A stretch of DNA of 64,000 bases from Astrocystis sublimbata (taxonomy: Eukaryota; Ascomycota; Sordariomycetes; Xylariales; Xylariaceae): the NCBI GenBank assembly GCA_022453515.1, contig JAJNNY010000026.1, forward strand, positions 1-64,000, written 5' to 3'. Of the stretch, positions 10,479 to 22,918 are shown piece after piece (position 1 is the first letter of the stretch; every line of letters begins with the position of its first letter). The translations under genes and the position numbers were made by a program. The notes under the pieces are model-generated. The model was given only the letters and a program-made list of their open reading frames with translations, was not told the DNA's origin and did not search any database.

Positions 10479-11332
10479 GCTACTAATGGTGACACTGACA
10501 TTTCACAGTAGCCACCAATGATTTAGTTCCTGTGCGTGTTTGACTTACTTATGTCACAGCCCTGCATACTAATCTCCGCGGCATAGAACGCCACCGCTTA
10601 CTTACAGGGGAATCTGGGGATATATCAAGAGATGCTTAAAACATCGAGCGAATCAGCAAGCAGGACATACCATCGGCTCTTGCATCCTTCGGCGGGTAGG
10701 TGTCAAGTTGATCGTTATGTAGCCTGGACAAAGCTGCAAAGGACATGGGGTAGTAACATCATAATACCACCTTCACCTTGTACGTTCCGCCGATCGATCG
10801 GCGGAAATTCAATGTAAATCACGAGAGGTGACATTTCTAGCACAATTGCAGCTTCTCCGTTTCAGTACCTCAGATATCATGATTCGACCGTAAGTATCGT
10901 CATCGCGTTGCCTTGAATGTAGACAACGATTAATTAAATAGCAACTACTGAAACTCACGTATCTTAATTGCTGATAGTTGCTCATTATTAATGTCTGAAC
11001 TAGTTGACTGGTTTGAATCGCGGCATGAGTATAATCACTTGGTATTTTCACAATAAATTTGAGATAGAAATTACAGCAAGCAGTGGTCTTTTTGCGCTTG
11101 TGCAACGAATGAGGCATCGTCGATCAAGTTCAATCCTTCGACTTTCTTCGATGTTTGGCAAAACGCCCAAATACGTAACCTTCTAATGCACATGCAGTTG
11201 TTAGATTTCTAACTCATTATCGATCCATTATGGGTATACATGCCAGTCACAACCCTTTCTCTTATTCATTACTGAACTCTGTCGCTCGCATTAGGCATAC
11301 GTTATTGTTCGGTTATCTCAGACCCCTAGTCA
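10479..11332. other. Intergenic region
   Basis: This holds the 5' flank of the membrane-protein gene and the 3' flank of the surface-protein gene. It contains a CGATCGATCG palindrome near 10792. No supportable ORF or RNA. Confidence 0.6.
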
Positions 11333-12249
11333 CTAATTTTGTTGCATATGTGGATTGTTGCCCTCGAGCTCATATCGACGCTCCTCAGTGGTCGGCAGCT
11401 CCTTAGGTTGTTGGCTCGTAGCAGGCTGCCCGTATATGTTCGGAGACGCGCCGCGAGAGGTCTCGGTCATGTTTGGCGACACAGAACTTGGTGGCATCGA
11501 CGGTGGCATGCTTGTCGGATATTGTGACATATCGCTTGATGGCTTGGGTGCTCTCCTTCTCCGATATGTGAACCAACCCAATAATGCGAGGAGAATGACA
11601 GCTGCCGCCGCTCCTATTCCAATCCCAGCAGAGGCTCCGGCCGTGAGGCCAGAGGACTTCGGTTCTGTTGTCGCTTGAGATGATTCTGACGTGGTGGTCG
11701 ACGAGGGTGAGGTAGGTGACGGGATGCCAGGAGGCTGTTCCAACTTAGCATTTGATTGTTACACTGTATCTTCAATCAAAAACATACCGGTGTTGTGTAC
11801 ATCAGTGCCAACGCGAAGAGATGTTGATCTGTGCGCTTCGATCTTGTTTGCGTCACAGGCGGATTTTGTTGAAGATCTGTGAGCGTCACAGTTATGGGCT
11901 TTTGGTCGGTGTACGCCGATACGCAACGAAACATTGAGAGATGGTCGGCCGCAGTGGTCTGAGCCTGGCAGGTAAAGTTGTAAAGCGAAGGACAACACGT
12001 TACAACGCTGAAGTGATCATCCTGGCAGGCCGACGTGTATTGAGCTGGACAACCACTCCCAGCCCAGGTGGAAGTCGGGCTCCAAGGCACCGACGCGAAA
12101 CAATTTGTTGTCTGTGATGGCCCTCCAAGTACTGTCCTAGCATCTTTGGGGGCGCTATAACTCCAGATCCAAAAATCTTCTGTTTTGAGGCATCCTGATA
12201 AAGTTGGAACCCAGTCCGCTGGCAAAGTTGCCACAGTTGTCGTCGCCAT
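11333..12249 (-). CDS. Single-pass cell-surface glycoprotein-like membrane protein
   Basis: Two exons (12249-11788 and 11743-11333) give 290 residues. The ectodomain (about 1-155) has many Cys and Trp residues, with motifs such as FWIWSYSAPKDARTVLGGPS and VTCCPSLYNFTCQA; this pattern recurs in a common uncharacterised fungal membrane-protein family. After the splice comes a Ser/Thr-rich stalk, a Gly/Ala-rich transmembrane helix (GIGIGAAAAVILLALLGWF) followed by RRRR, and a Pro/Ser-rich cytosolic tail. The layout resembles wall-stress sensors, but no WSC domain is visible and a sensor role is only a guess. The intron is short (44 nt, GTATGT donor, GCTAAG acceptor), and both neighbouring phases support it. 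I chose ATG 12249 because the upstream frame has only a GTG. A classical signal peptide is not evident. Confidence 0.78.
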
Positions 12250-14727
12250 TCTCAGGTGCGGCAAGATATTAGCATACAATTCAGCTAGGTATTCATGAAA
12301 GGAGCGGTTGAACACCTATTGAAAGTAAGATGGGCATTGAGATGCTAAGGGAAGATCAAATTTCCCATTCCCTCGGTTAGTTGCGACGTGGAAGGGTGAT
12401 CCGAGCTAGAAGTCTGAGTAAGACCAGCGTTATGTTCCTGCTAGTCTCATATAACAAGTATAATCACCAATAATTATACTCACCATTGCAGCCGACAGGT
12501 CCCCTTCCATTATAGGTATTGATATGCAATTGGGGTCCAAGAATCAATCTATAAATATAAAATAGTAGGTAGGCTAGCGGACTATCGACCCAATGCATAC
12601 TGGCAAAACTAAGTACCTCACCTCTTAAATAAGTAGTTAGTGGTGCGCATATTAACCGTATCGGCACGCCAAGCCCGCTGGCTCAAGCTTCCAAGACCGA
12701 CAATAAGAAAACCATTCACACATCACTCTTACCTATCTACGAGTAAGGTGTCAAGCAACTCATTGCTGGGAATTGTACCTGATCAGAATCACAATATCGA
12801 AACCTGCTATAAAAACTATTATTATAGTGTAACTGTTGTCTGAACGCGACAGCACAGACTCAATTGTCCGAAATAAGTCAAGTCAAAGTACGAGAGGCTG
12901 TTCTTCACGGGTAGGGAGGTAAATTACCTAGCTTAACGCCAGTCAGCCAAACCAGAATACTGAGTGCATGCTGAAGCAGGATATGTGCTGCTCGGTCTTA
13001 CAGTCTCACTATAAACTTGTTCAAACCTACTTGGGGGCAACCCGTTTCGCTACCCATCCTGCTCCCAGGAATTATCACTCCTTCAACTCACCCGGTTGAA
13101 GCGCATTCCATGCTAAACGAGATATGAATAAGATTTCGGCCGTATTGTACGCTGTTACGAATGGAATGTAAGTGACTGTTGCTTTCTGGATAACAAGAGA
13201 CGAGTATGAGTACCTAGTCTACTTACCTAGTCTACTTACCGCCCGTATAACCCACTCAGTAAGCAGCAGTTTTAGGACTTAGGCCGTGGGCGCAGTATTC
13301 TTGGCAACCTGCGCCATTCCATAAGAAAACAATGCCACTGTCATGTCACATGTGCTTATTGTCTCGGGAGCGGGCCGCGTCTGCACCATGTGAATCGGGT
13401 TAACGGCGAGTGATGAATTACATACCTACCTAGGTAGTTATAAACATCCTCGCCGCTGGATCCCTCATTGTCTTGTCTTCGGTATGAAAGTTGCGACGAC
13501 CTGGCTATGGCTAGTACGATATCTAGACTACTTCTCAATGAGACAGGCTCTCATTTATGCGACCACGTCTCGTACACGAGAAAACCGCGCACTCAACTTT
13601 GCGACACCTGATAGGCGTGATATTCGCCTTATTATTCAACTACTGTTCTCGAACATCCACCTACCTAGTAGGTGGCTTAGGCGCACCGTGCACTGAGAAC
13701 TGGATAAGACAGCGAGCATGAGCATAAAGAGGGCCGGCGGTCGTTGCTATGAGCCCACCAACAGCTGGCCGAAGCCCCACAAACTGGGAATCAAAGGGGA
13801 GGGACGAGGAATAGGATCGTGAATCCCCAAGTACCTGCTGAGGGTATGAACAACATAAGCAAACATGTACCATGTTGTCAACCATCATGTACTTGGTGTA
13901 GGAAGCAAACATTTTGATATAAATCCGCAGGCAATCGACTCCAAGGGGTTGAGAACGGCCTTGGCTGATGGCTGCTTGCGTGGGAGCTCTCCCTGGGACA
14001 CTGTCCTTTCAAACCGTATAGTGAAAAATAAACATTTCCCTGTATTTGCAACCCCTTGGCCATGACTCGATGAGATCTTAAGCCCGTATCTCGAGCTCAA
14101 CAACTGCTGGAATAGGCAAATCGTAGTTGTTTCCCAAGGATCAAAGTTTCTGCTGACGTCTGCAACGTGCCACCGTCCACCATAATTGACAACCACGATC
14201 ACAGCCGTGACGCCCACAGCGGGGTTTTAATACACAAGGCGGCATCTGACATGAGATTCAGAGCTCTGCTTTAAGGTGAGCGGCTCAACAGCCCTAGCCA
14301 GGCCCTTCTGGCAGCGCAACGATCGGCGATGAAGTGAATCATGTCATTGGTATGTCAGAGAGTGCAGCCCCAAGAGACCATGGGCTGGAAACCAGGTTGG
14401 TACTTAAGTAGTTTCCGGGGTGAAACTCGATACTTGCATGTGATCAATGGATAAAGCATCGCAGCACACATAAGTGGTAATTTGAACGGATGCGGGTAGA
14501 GGCGGGTGGCATTTGTCGCGAATCAGACGATTCATTGAAGTCACACGCAAAAGTCCATTCAATGTTAATTGAAATTATAGTTGTATTCAAGAAAAGGGGT
14601 ATGCTAGTAGTACTCTGTAGACGTGATGTGCAACCTAGGAAATGCCGCAACGCCTTGCTTCAATATATCCATCCAAAAACTCTCCGCCATATGTGCAATA
14701 TTATAACAGTAAAAGATGCAGGGTTGT
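12250..14727. other. Intergenic region, no gene seen
   Basis: About 2.5 kb of mixed composition lies between the surface-protein start and the permease stop. It holds one TACCTAGGTA (13427-13436) and a repeated CCTAGTCTACTTA unit near 13214-13240. Open frames are short and show no family features. Confidence 0.6.
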
Positions 14728-16529
14728 CTAGAAGAAGGCGCGCACAATGCGCATAGCCCAGTGGCCCTTCTGGGCGGCAGGGTCTTCGAATTCTGAAGGC
14801 TCCAGTGGGCGAGCACCAGACACCAAGTCGATCTCGGCAAGAGGTACCCACATCCTCCAGTCGCGGGACCAGATCTTCCAGCCCAGGTAGAGGGCAAGCA
14901 CAACGAATGCGGCCAGGTATTGTTGTAGGAAAACAAGGATGTCGGGCTGGGCGTTGGGAGACGGGTAGAGAGCGTTGTAGAAGGTGGCGATGAGGCAGAT
15001 CCAGACGAGGCCGAAACCGATCCAGCTACCCCAGACACCCAATGGGGCCTGGTAAGGAATCTCACGGAAATCACGTCCCTGGGACTTCCAAGCCATGCGG
15101 AATCGGATGTGGGCCAAGCAGCAAGATCCCCAAATGAAGAAGAAAGATAGACCAGAAAGAGCGAGCAGCCACGAGAAAGCGTCGCCACCACCGGGGGCGT
15201 CAACGATGTAACCCAAAAGGCCGAAAGCGAGCTGGATGCAGATAGACCAGATGGGACGGCCAGCCTTGTCGACGTAGGCGAGGAACTTGGGGCCCATACC
15301 GCGGGAAGCCAGAGCCTGCATAGTGCGGGTAGAGCCGAAAGCGGACGAGTTGGCGACACTGATGACGGAGATGGTGATGACGGCGTTAAAGATCGAGGGG
15401 AGCACATCGATACCAGCGTCCTGGATAGCCAAAACGAAAGGCGAGAATCGAGAGTTGGAGCCGTGGGCGAGCGCGAGACGCGGGTCGGTGGACGGGAAAA
15501 TCAAGCCCAGGATGAACAGGTTGACGACGTAGAAGAAGAGAATTCGGAAGAAGACCTGCTTGGCAGCAAGGGGAATGGCCTTCCTGGGGTTGGCCGACTC
15601 AGCAGCGGCCAGACCAACCAACTCAGTTCCACCGAAAGCGAAAGCAGCAACGACGAAAACACCGGCGAAACCGTTGAATCCGTTTTGGAATGCACCTGGC
15701 TCGTACCAGTACTTGGCACCGAGGTAGCCCTGGTTTCCAACGCCACCGACGTTGATGACGATACCGAGGATGATGAAGCCAACACATGCTGCAATCTTGA
15801 TGATACTAAGAGCGAATTCGACTGGGCACTTGTTAGTGATCCATTACCAATAGCATCGAATGGTCATAGCATACCTTCACCAAAACCCTTAACACCAAAG
15901 AATTGAATCAAGACCAGAATGACCAAGAAAACAGTGACCCATATGGCAGAGTCGATGTCATCTCTCCAAAATCGAATTGTACCACTGGCAGCGATGAGTT
16001 CGAAAGGTAGAATTGTAAGCCAGCCAATAGCGTATTCCCAACCAATGGCAAAACCCCTGATAACATAGAGTTAGCAAGTTGACGGCTATTGAGATGAGAT
16101 GGTGAGATATTAGACGCACCATGAGGGGTCGATGAAGCGAACGACGTAAGTGTAGAAGGCACCGTTGACAGGGTACATGACAGCCATTTCTCCCAGGGCC
16201 TGCATGGTGAATAGCAACATGACACCGATGACGAGATAACCGATGATCAACGAGGCGGGACCGCCGTTGTGGAGAGCATTTCCAGAACCGATGAAGAGAC
16301 CAGCACCGATGGCACCACCTATTGCCGGGCGTTAGTCAAAGCCATGAGACGAGCCGAACAGTGTCTATATCTTACCAATAGCAATCATCTGCATATGGCG
16401 ACCCTTGAGGTCGGTCTTGAGGGCGCCCCCGCTCTGGTTGACCACGCCGACTTCCTCATCGGTGGCGCTGCCGGCATATTGGTCCCGGACGACGCCAACG
16501 TCCTTCTCTTTAGTGTCGTAGTCCGACAT
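14728..16529 (-). CDS. Amino-acid permease (fungal YAT/APC family)
   Basis: This is a plasma-membrane proton-coupled amino-acid transporter of the fungal general amino-acid permease type. Four exons (16529-16376, 16318-16120, 16056-15875, 15821-14728) give 542 residues, a normal length. All three introns (57, 63 and 53 nt) fit phase. The hydrophilic N-terminus leads into the first helix signature GGAIGAGLFIGSGNAL. Further family marks are PVNGAFYTYVVRFIDPSWGFAIGWEYA, FGGTELVGLAAAESANPRKAIP and ANSSAFGSTRTMQALASRGM. About 12 hydrophobic spans are visible. The C-terminal tail includes the usual LAEIDLVSGARP. Substrate range cannot be read from sequence. Codons strongly prefer C in third position, unlike the flanking genes 7328-12249, which suggests high expression. 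Confidence 0.95.
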
Positions 16530-19500
16530 GTTGGGGAACTAGCAAGCGTCCTCGCTATGCAGTCAGGGGAGAGAATCCAAAGGACTCGAGCGAGTGGAAT
16601 GTCCGGAGGGGAGTGGTGAGAGGTGATGAGGCAATCCGAGATGACATTCGACAGACGGAGAGAATGGCCAGAAATATATACTCATCGTGCATAACGACGT
16701 GGGGAGGGATCTACACAACTGATAGCGAGTACCAGATATCTCGCCTCCCAGCAGTAACCCTCATCTGGATGTAGCGTCCAAGTCCTCATGCTGCAAGATG
16801 AAGCCAACAACAGGTCTTTTCCTGGGTTGGCTGCACAGAAAACCCCCTACTCTCTACCTACTCACCCATGGGAGCTGCCATCTGAGGTACGCACATCTAC
16901 TTACTCGAACGGCTGCCGAGTCTTATCTTGCACTATACTAGCGCAGCGAAGGGGAGGCGATATCTCGAGGCGTCTAGCGGCTAGCTTACTTGTAAGTAGC
17001 TCATATGGGTATTTAGGGCCAAAGGAGAAATGCCTCTAATAGCGAGTAGGTGGTGTTCGAGACAACAGTGGGGTCTGAAGCTAAGAGTAGTGCCTATCTT
17101 TCTAGGTCGTGTACGATGCTCACGCGACAAATACTATTCGTACACGCACTCTATTCTCGTCGTCTGCTACGCGTGGTTCACTAGCGAAACCTCAAGTCGC
17201 CCATGATGTTGTCTCTCGTCGCAGGCCACCAGGCCGACCATGAGGCAGCGAGGGTGGAAGAACAACCCGCGATAGGTGACCGGTCCCAGCCGTCTGACCA
17301 AAGCTCCGTAGAGACAAGCCGAGATAGAGAGAGAGAGGTCTACCCGTACCGGTCCACCTATTACTGTCAGCATTTACACATGTGTTGGATGGAATCATCG
17401 AAATGGATCGTAGAGATAGCCAACCGTCCCCAGTGCCCCAGAAGTCCCCATCCAGTCCGAATCCCTGCACTGGGAGATGTGCAGGCATGATGCAGGCATG
17501 ATGCAGGTAGGAAGTGTGTGCTGTAGCTGAAACGACCATGGCCAATCACGCGTTCCTCGCGCGTCGCCCCCGGCTGCAGAGACCCCTGGACTAGAGATTG
17601 GCTCGATTGGCAGGGCAAGGAGCGTCCGAATGGGCGACAAGCGCAGGTCGTGGGAGCAGGATTAGGAGGGTTGTGAGAGGCTCGAGAGGGTGGGAGGAGG
17701 GTCTGGGACGGGGAGAACACCCTGATCTAGCTGATCTAGAACATGGTAGGACGACGGCGAGGATGGCACTGACGGAGCAGAGCAGGCCACTGACTGGCCC
17801 CTGTCAAGGCCCCGGGCGAGCCAGGCCCCGGGCTCTGTCCAATCTGTCCTAGCGGGCCTAGGTACGGCCCTAGCAGACCCATCGCGTTGGTACGGGCATC
17901 CCTGACCCACCCCCAGCGGTCTAGTGTTATCGGGCCAAGCAATGAAGTACCTAGGTACCGGGCTTCCAGACATGACTAGCACGGCAGGCTTGGCATGCAG
18001 AGCCCTGGATAGGTGGTTTCCTACACCGCAGCAAGCCACGAACGGGATCGACGATAAGACGAAAGATAGGGAGGGGGCTTGCTTCCATGCATATGCGTCG
18101 ATTCTCTAGAAGCTTTTCCCCTTCCCCAGGCCTTCCTTGTTTAGGCAGGTGCGACACGGCGACATGCAGCACTGCATGGGCCTCGTCGACACCCGTCTCT
18201 CCGAGCTTGGCTTGATCAAGCCTTGACTGCATTCAGCCTTGATGCTTCAACAACGGGCATCGCGTCATGTACTCGTACGGGTACGAGTTCTTAGCCATCT
18301 TGCGCGCACGCGCTGCGACGGCCCCCCCGGCCATCAGCCGCAGTATTCCATCTACGAGTACTCGTCACTCGTACATCGAAGTAGTGACTGACAGGCGACC
18401 CTCCTGACAGACAGTCCCGCAGCTCGAGCCTCACCCGCTCCGCCTACGCCTACGCCTCCGAGTACTCCGTGCGATGAGGCACCATGACTCGTCCGCACCT
18501 GCTCGCCTGTCTCATCTGGGCTCGTCTCGGCCAGTCTACTTCCATTCGTGGTAATCCCATGCGGGCTACGGGCTACTTGGAACGGCTCCGAGCTATGAGT
18601 ACAGCTAGACAACCCCGCGAAAAGAGACGGCAGCAGGGCTAGGAGAGATGCACATTTTACCTTGATTTGGCCAACCCAATTAGATCCCTCCGCCCCAGAG
18701 GATCTTTGTCGGCCATCTCGCCATCCTGGCCGCCTGGCGAGCCTGGCAATTCCAGTACTATGCACTAGCATCCGTCGTGGCTTTCTCTAGCAGCTAATGC
18801 AAGCCCGGATGCCTGGCACGCGATAGGGCCTATCAACTTACAGTAGGAACATGTCGACGAATGCTTCTGGAAGCTTTGTGCGACGGGCTCCGGTTACCTT
18901 ACCCAGTCGAGGGGCGCGCGACTTGGCGCATGCTTGACGACCTTGATCCTATGTGTCGAGGGTGGAATCATCTACGAGTACAGTACTCGAGCTGTCTTGT
19001 CTTATCTCGTGCAGGGAAACGGCGCGCATGGTGCAGACATTGCTCGTTAGTCGAGGTGTCGTCACTTGCCACCTAGCCACCCCAGCGTCATAAGATCGCT
19101 AGAATAATCGGGGAAATGCTATACAGAATCTGGGGATTGCTGGGGAAATCGAACCGTCGGTTTACAGCTTCATCTTGAAGCAATCTTTTACGTTACACAA
19201 ACTCCTTTCTGAGCAGAACGTGCGTGTTCTGTGGGCGGGCGATGCAAGCTAAGGTCACCTAGTCGAAAGATCCCCATGGTGAGGCCCAGATCTGCCCATC
19301 ATATCATCACGGCGCAGTTGCGACTCTTAGTCTGCCTATACGATGGCTTCGGTGAGCCTCCCGCTTACATAACAGTACCTTAGAGCCTGTCCTTTCGCAT
19401 GTACTTTCCTTACAGAGTAAGTGATTTGCCCTTAGCTCCCGATCTACTGTCAGGTTCCAAGCCCGCTAGCCAACTAGAGAACCGGCCGAGAACCACCAGC

Positions 19501-22500
19501 GTCACTCCATACTGCACGTTTTCAGGTGCGTCTGTGAGCTGTCCAGGAAGACCCATGCCATCTACCGACAGGAACGAGCTCAAATCAGTCTTCGATCACG
19601 CTACACGATAGTGGCAAACGCACCCAGGCTCGCCAGGCTTGGTTGGTGAGCGCAGCGGCATCTTTGCAGCACCCACCTTGTGGGCTGAAACACACAATAG
19701 CCACAGGATCAACGCCATACGAGTACACATACCACACACTGGTATGAGATGTGTATGCCTAAGTGCAGTTGTCTGGCTACTAGCTCTGACAAGCTTCGCA
19801 TTATGCGTCTGGTTGTGATGGCTGGTGACATGTTGTCAAGTTTTGGCGTTTAGCAGATTAATCAAACTTCCGGTTCACATGCTTGGCCATTCAAGACCAA
19901 GCCGGTAGCTCCCGAGATTTGGGGTTCCCAACGGTCCTGGCCCGCCAATTACAATTACCTTCACGATATCAGAATGGCGAGCTTCACTATTTACAGACTG
20001 AATTTCGATAGTCTATCATTTTCATCTCAGTCATATTACATTATCTTGTCACCGCAGCGAGGCCCTGTTCTCCAACAACGAATTACTTCTACCACTTGAT
20101 TCGCTAGGTCCAGACGCAACACTCTGTTCCGCCCTACTTGGCAGGTGACTGCTCGACTATCATGTGTAAAAGACCAACTGAAGGGCCACTGGTAACTCGA
20201 CGCTAATCTCATTATGCACAACTTTGGGTAGAAATCTACAGTCCCCATCTTTCTCCACGTTACTATGGCTGGAATTGTGATAGCGTATGCCAGGCACCGA
20301 GCTTCTGACCGAGCCTCGAAGAACTTGGTTATAACCCTAAACTAAGACTAAGGCGTACGGTCACGGTTTGGCCAAGTTTTTCTTGACACCTACATGCGCG
20401 TGCTCAACGGGTCGACTGCAAATACCACCACCGGCGTATCTAGGCGATCAGCATCGGTGCATGAGAAATTTCATATCCAGACAGGCGGGCTGCGCGCTCG
20501 CTGTGCGAATGAAGCAACCAACTAGTCCGGAATCACCTTCGTGCAGGCATATGATGGTTGGATGCTGCAGGAATTACTGGCACAGGTTGATGATCGAGTA
20601 TGTCATCTACCTAGTTTGACTACAATTATGTAAAACAAAGATCACATATTTTACTTATACATTAACCTACTGGGCTGCGCCTCCCGGGTTACTTCTCTTA
20701 GATGTCGTTCATACCTATCGTAGTATTCGCTTCGGAAGTGCCTGTCTCGAACAATGGGGCTTTGTACGTAACAGAAGGATTGTACTCACCGCTTTGTCAC
20801 CCAGATTCTCAGTGGTTTGTTCAAAAGCAGCATCGTATCAACTGATTATCGTGGGTACGTGCCAAACGCAGCTCGGCAGGCTGCAAGGTGTTTGCGGGTT
20901 TCCATATATTATCATCCTTAATTATATGAATGTCAATCAGTCAGTGATTACATATGTAAATCAATCACCAATACATCTAATCAGATAGGCGAGATTCAAA
21001 ACAGCCCGAAGGCCCCTCCAAGGCTCCAGCCAGGCTTCCCGGCAATTTCCCTAATCTTCTCTCAGACCTACATATCGGAGTATTTCGGGCACGGACTAGG
21101 TTTGGCCAGTTGTAGCAAGGTCTTGGAAGCATGTTCACACTAACAGGAAAGTTCTAAAGTGGCCGAGGGGAGAGGGAGGGGGACATGCAGGAAGGTCTTA
21201 ATCATTTCCCGGTTTAGGTGGGGATTATTAATAGCCCTGTAGCCTGGTTCTTGCTCTACCACATTGAAATGCACAATATTAAGAGTATAGGAGGTCGTAG
21301 CGGGGGCTTGACTGTGTAAGGAGATTGAATGACTGACCGACAGCGACGTAGCAACGGCTGGGGTAAGGAGCTAAGAGGTATCAGGTGTGCGGGTTCAACA
21401 GCTTGCTTAGGAGCCCATGGCTGGCCCCAATCTTGAAAGGGAAGATGCCGGGCATCCGAAAATTAATTATCGTGGTTTGCTATAACTGAAACATATTCTC
21501 AGTTCCTCCGCATCGACCTAAGCATGGCAGGTTAGGGCACGAAAGAGGCTGGTTGTTCAGCACTCGCCGAGCTTGGTAAGGCAAGGCAGGGTCGTAGTGG
21601 GCGCATCGGAATCATCTGTGCGCCGTCCCATCCACCACGATGTGATGTACTATATCTTATCTTTGCATCTTGGTAGCTAGGATCCTACGGTGAGTCCCTC
21701 GTCGCAGGGATGGGAGACTGCAGCCCAAGGTACAGGAATACTTCACGAACAGGAGACCAGGACTGTTGGATGACTTACACGGGACAATGCAAAATCCAAT
21801 AATAATGTTTGGTACATGCAGTTTGACACGATCTGGTCCTCAGCAACATTGCTGTTATAGAGCGTATACGCAACCAGTCAAGTATTATTTGCAATTTACC
21901 ATAATGTAAACACTCACCCAGGGTGTTCATTGCCACGAGACATGCCCTAGTTCTACTCTTGAGTCAAGAGTCTCGACTGCATGACTCCACTGATACCACA
22001 ACAGATCGTAGGGCATGGGCATGCACCGAGCTTAAAGAATAGTTAAAATCAATAACCACTCATCAGAGGTGAAACGTATCGCCATGATACTTATGGAGGG
22101 GCAATGTGTGGCAAATGTGACGTACTTCCACCCGGAGTATGCAGAACGCTTGCTAGTCTTTTCACTTCTGTCCGAGAGTCGCAACTCACAAACGAGACAC
22201 TTGAAAGTATGCGACACCGTTCATATAGGTCATGAATTCGGCGTTACGTTTAATGATATGGTATGGCGAGCGTCGCATATCATAGATGGTGATACTAAAA
22301 CAAGAGTTTATGGTGTCAGGGTCAAAAGATGCACATCGGCAGTCCTCGAACTTCATACCACTTTACAGTGATAAGTGAAGAATGTATCGCATTTATTTGC
22401 TTCATGTTGGGTATTACTATTGACTGCTATTGATCATTGATGCGTCGAAGAATCCGCGTGCATCTGACCAATAAAACGTCATCTGTAATTGTCTGATAAA

Positions 22501-22918
22501 GCTCTGTTAACTTGTGTGCTCTGTAAAATCTGCGCATGATGACCGATCATTTCGTACACATAAAATCGTAAATCACTTTTCCTTATCCCCCATAATTGCA
22601 TGCTCGACGGTACCGAAAATATTCCCGAATTTACCAGCAGATTGTGTCAGCCACCATACAGCATGTTGGCCTGTTCCTTGTGATAGAAATATAGCAACTC
22701 TTATACCACCTCTCACGGCTATGCTGATCATTTTGTGCTCGGTCTTCTGAAGAAATCATTGACATGCGCAACTCGTCTCACCATACTCAGACCATAGATA
22801 GTCTGATAACCCCGCGTTCACCGTGCTGGTCGTATCTCCTTTCGTAGCGAAATAAAACCAGCGAAGGAGGCTTTGGAGATAATACATCGACTTGACAATG
22901 TATCAAAAGTCAAGACAC
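16530..22918. other. 6.4-kb gene-free region
   Basis: No ORF here has a credible start plus family features. Contents: the permease promoter (16530 to about 17000); GC-rich sequence with short direct repeats (GCAGGCATGAT near 17466-17510); TACCTAGGTA at 17948; GTACGAGTAC-type palindromes at 18271-18989; then AT-richer sequence. The 22069-22371 plus frame starts with GTG and resembles nothing. No transposase motif, long terminal repeat, tRNA box pair or 5S rRNA was seen. Confidence 0.55.
18271..18365. repeat. Palindromes built on GTACGAGTAC
   Basis: ACTCGTAC and GTACGAGT form 8-bp inverted arms around GG at 18271-18288. ACGAGTACTCGT at 18354-18365 is a perfect 12-bp palindrome. A third, CGAGTAC-A-GTACTCG, lies at 18975-18989. 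Role unknown. Confidence 0.8.

Noticed and set aside
15463..15906. 147-codon plus-strand frame
   Set aside because: Antisense to exon 4 of the amino-acid permease; acidic low-complexity shadow.
18271..18989. CRISPR-like reading of the repeated palindromes
   Set aside because: Copies are irregularly spaced, differ in sequence and lie in a eukaryotic genome. No array or cas gene is present.
22069..22371. 100-codon plus-strand frame in the 6.4-kb gene-free region
   Set aside because: It starts with GTG, has no family features and no supporting splice partner. It could be real but I cannot support it.
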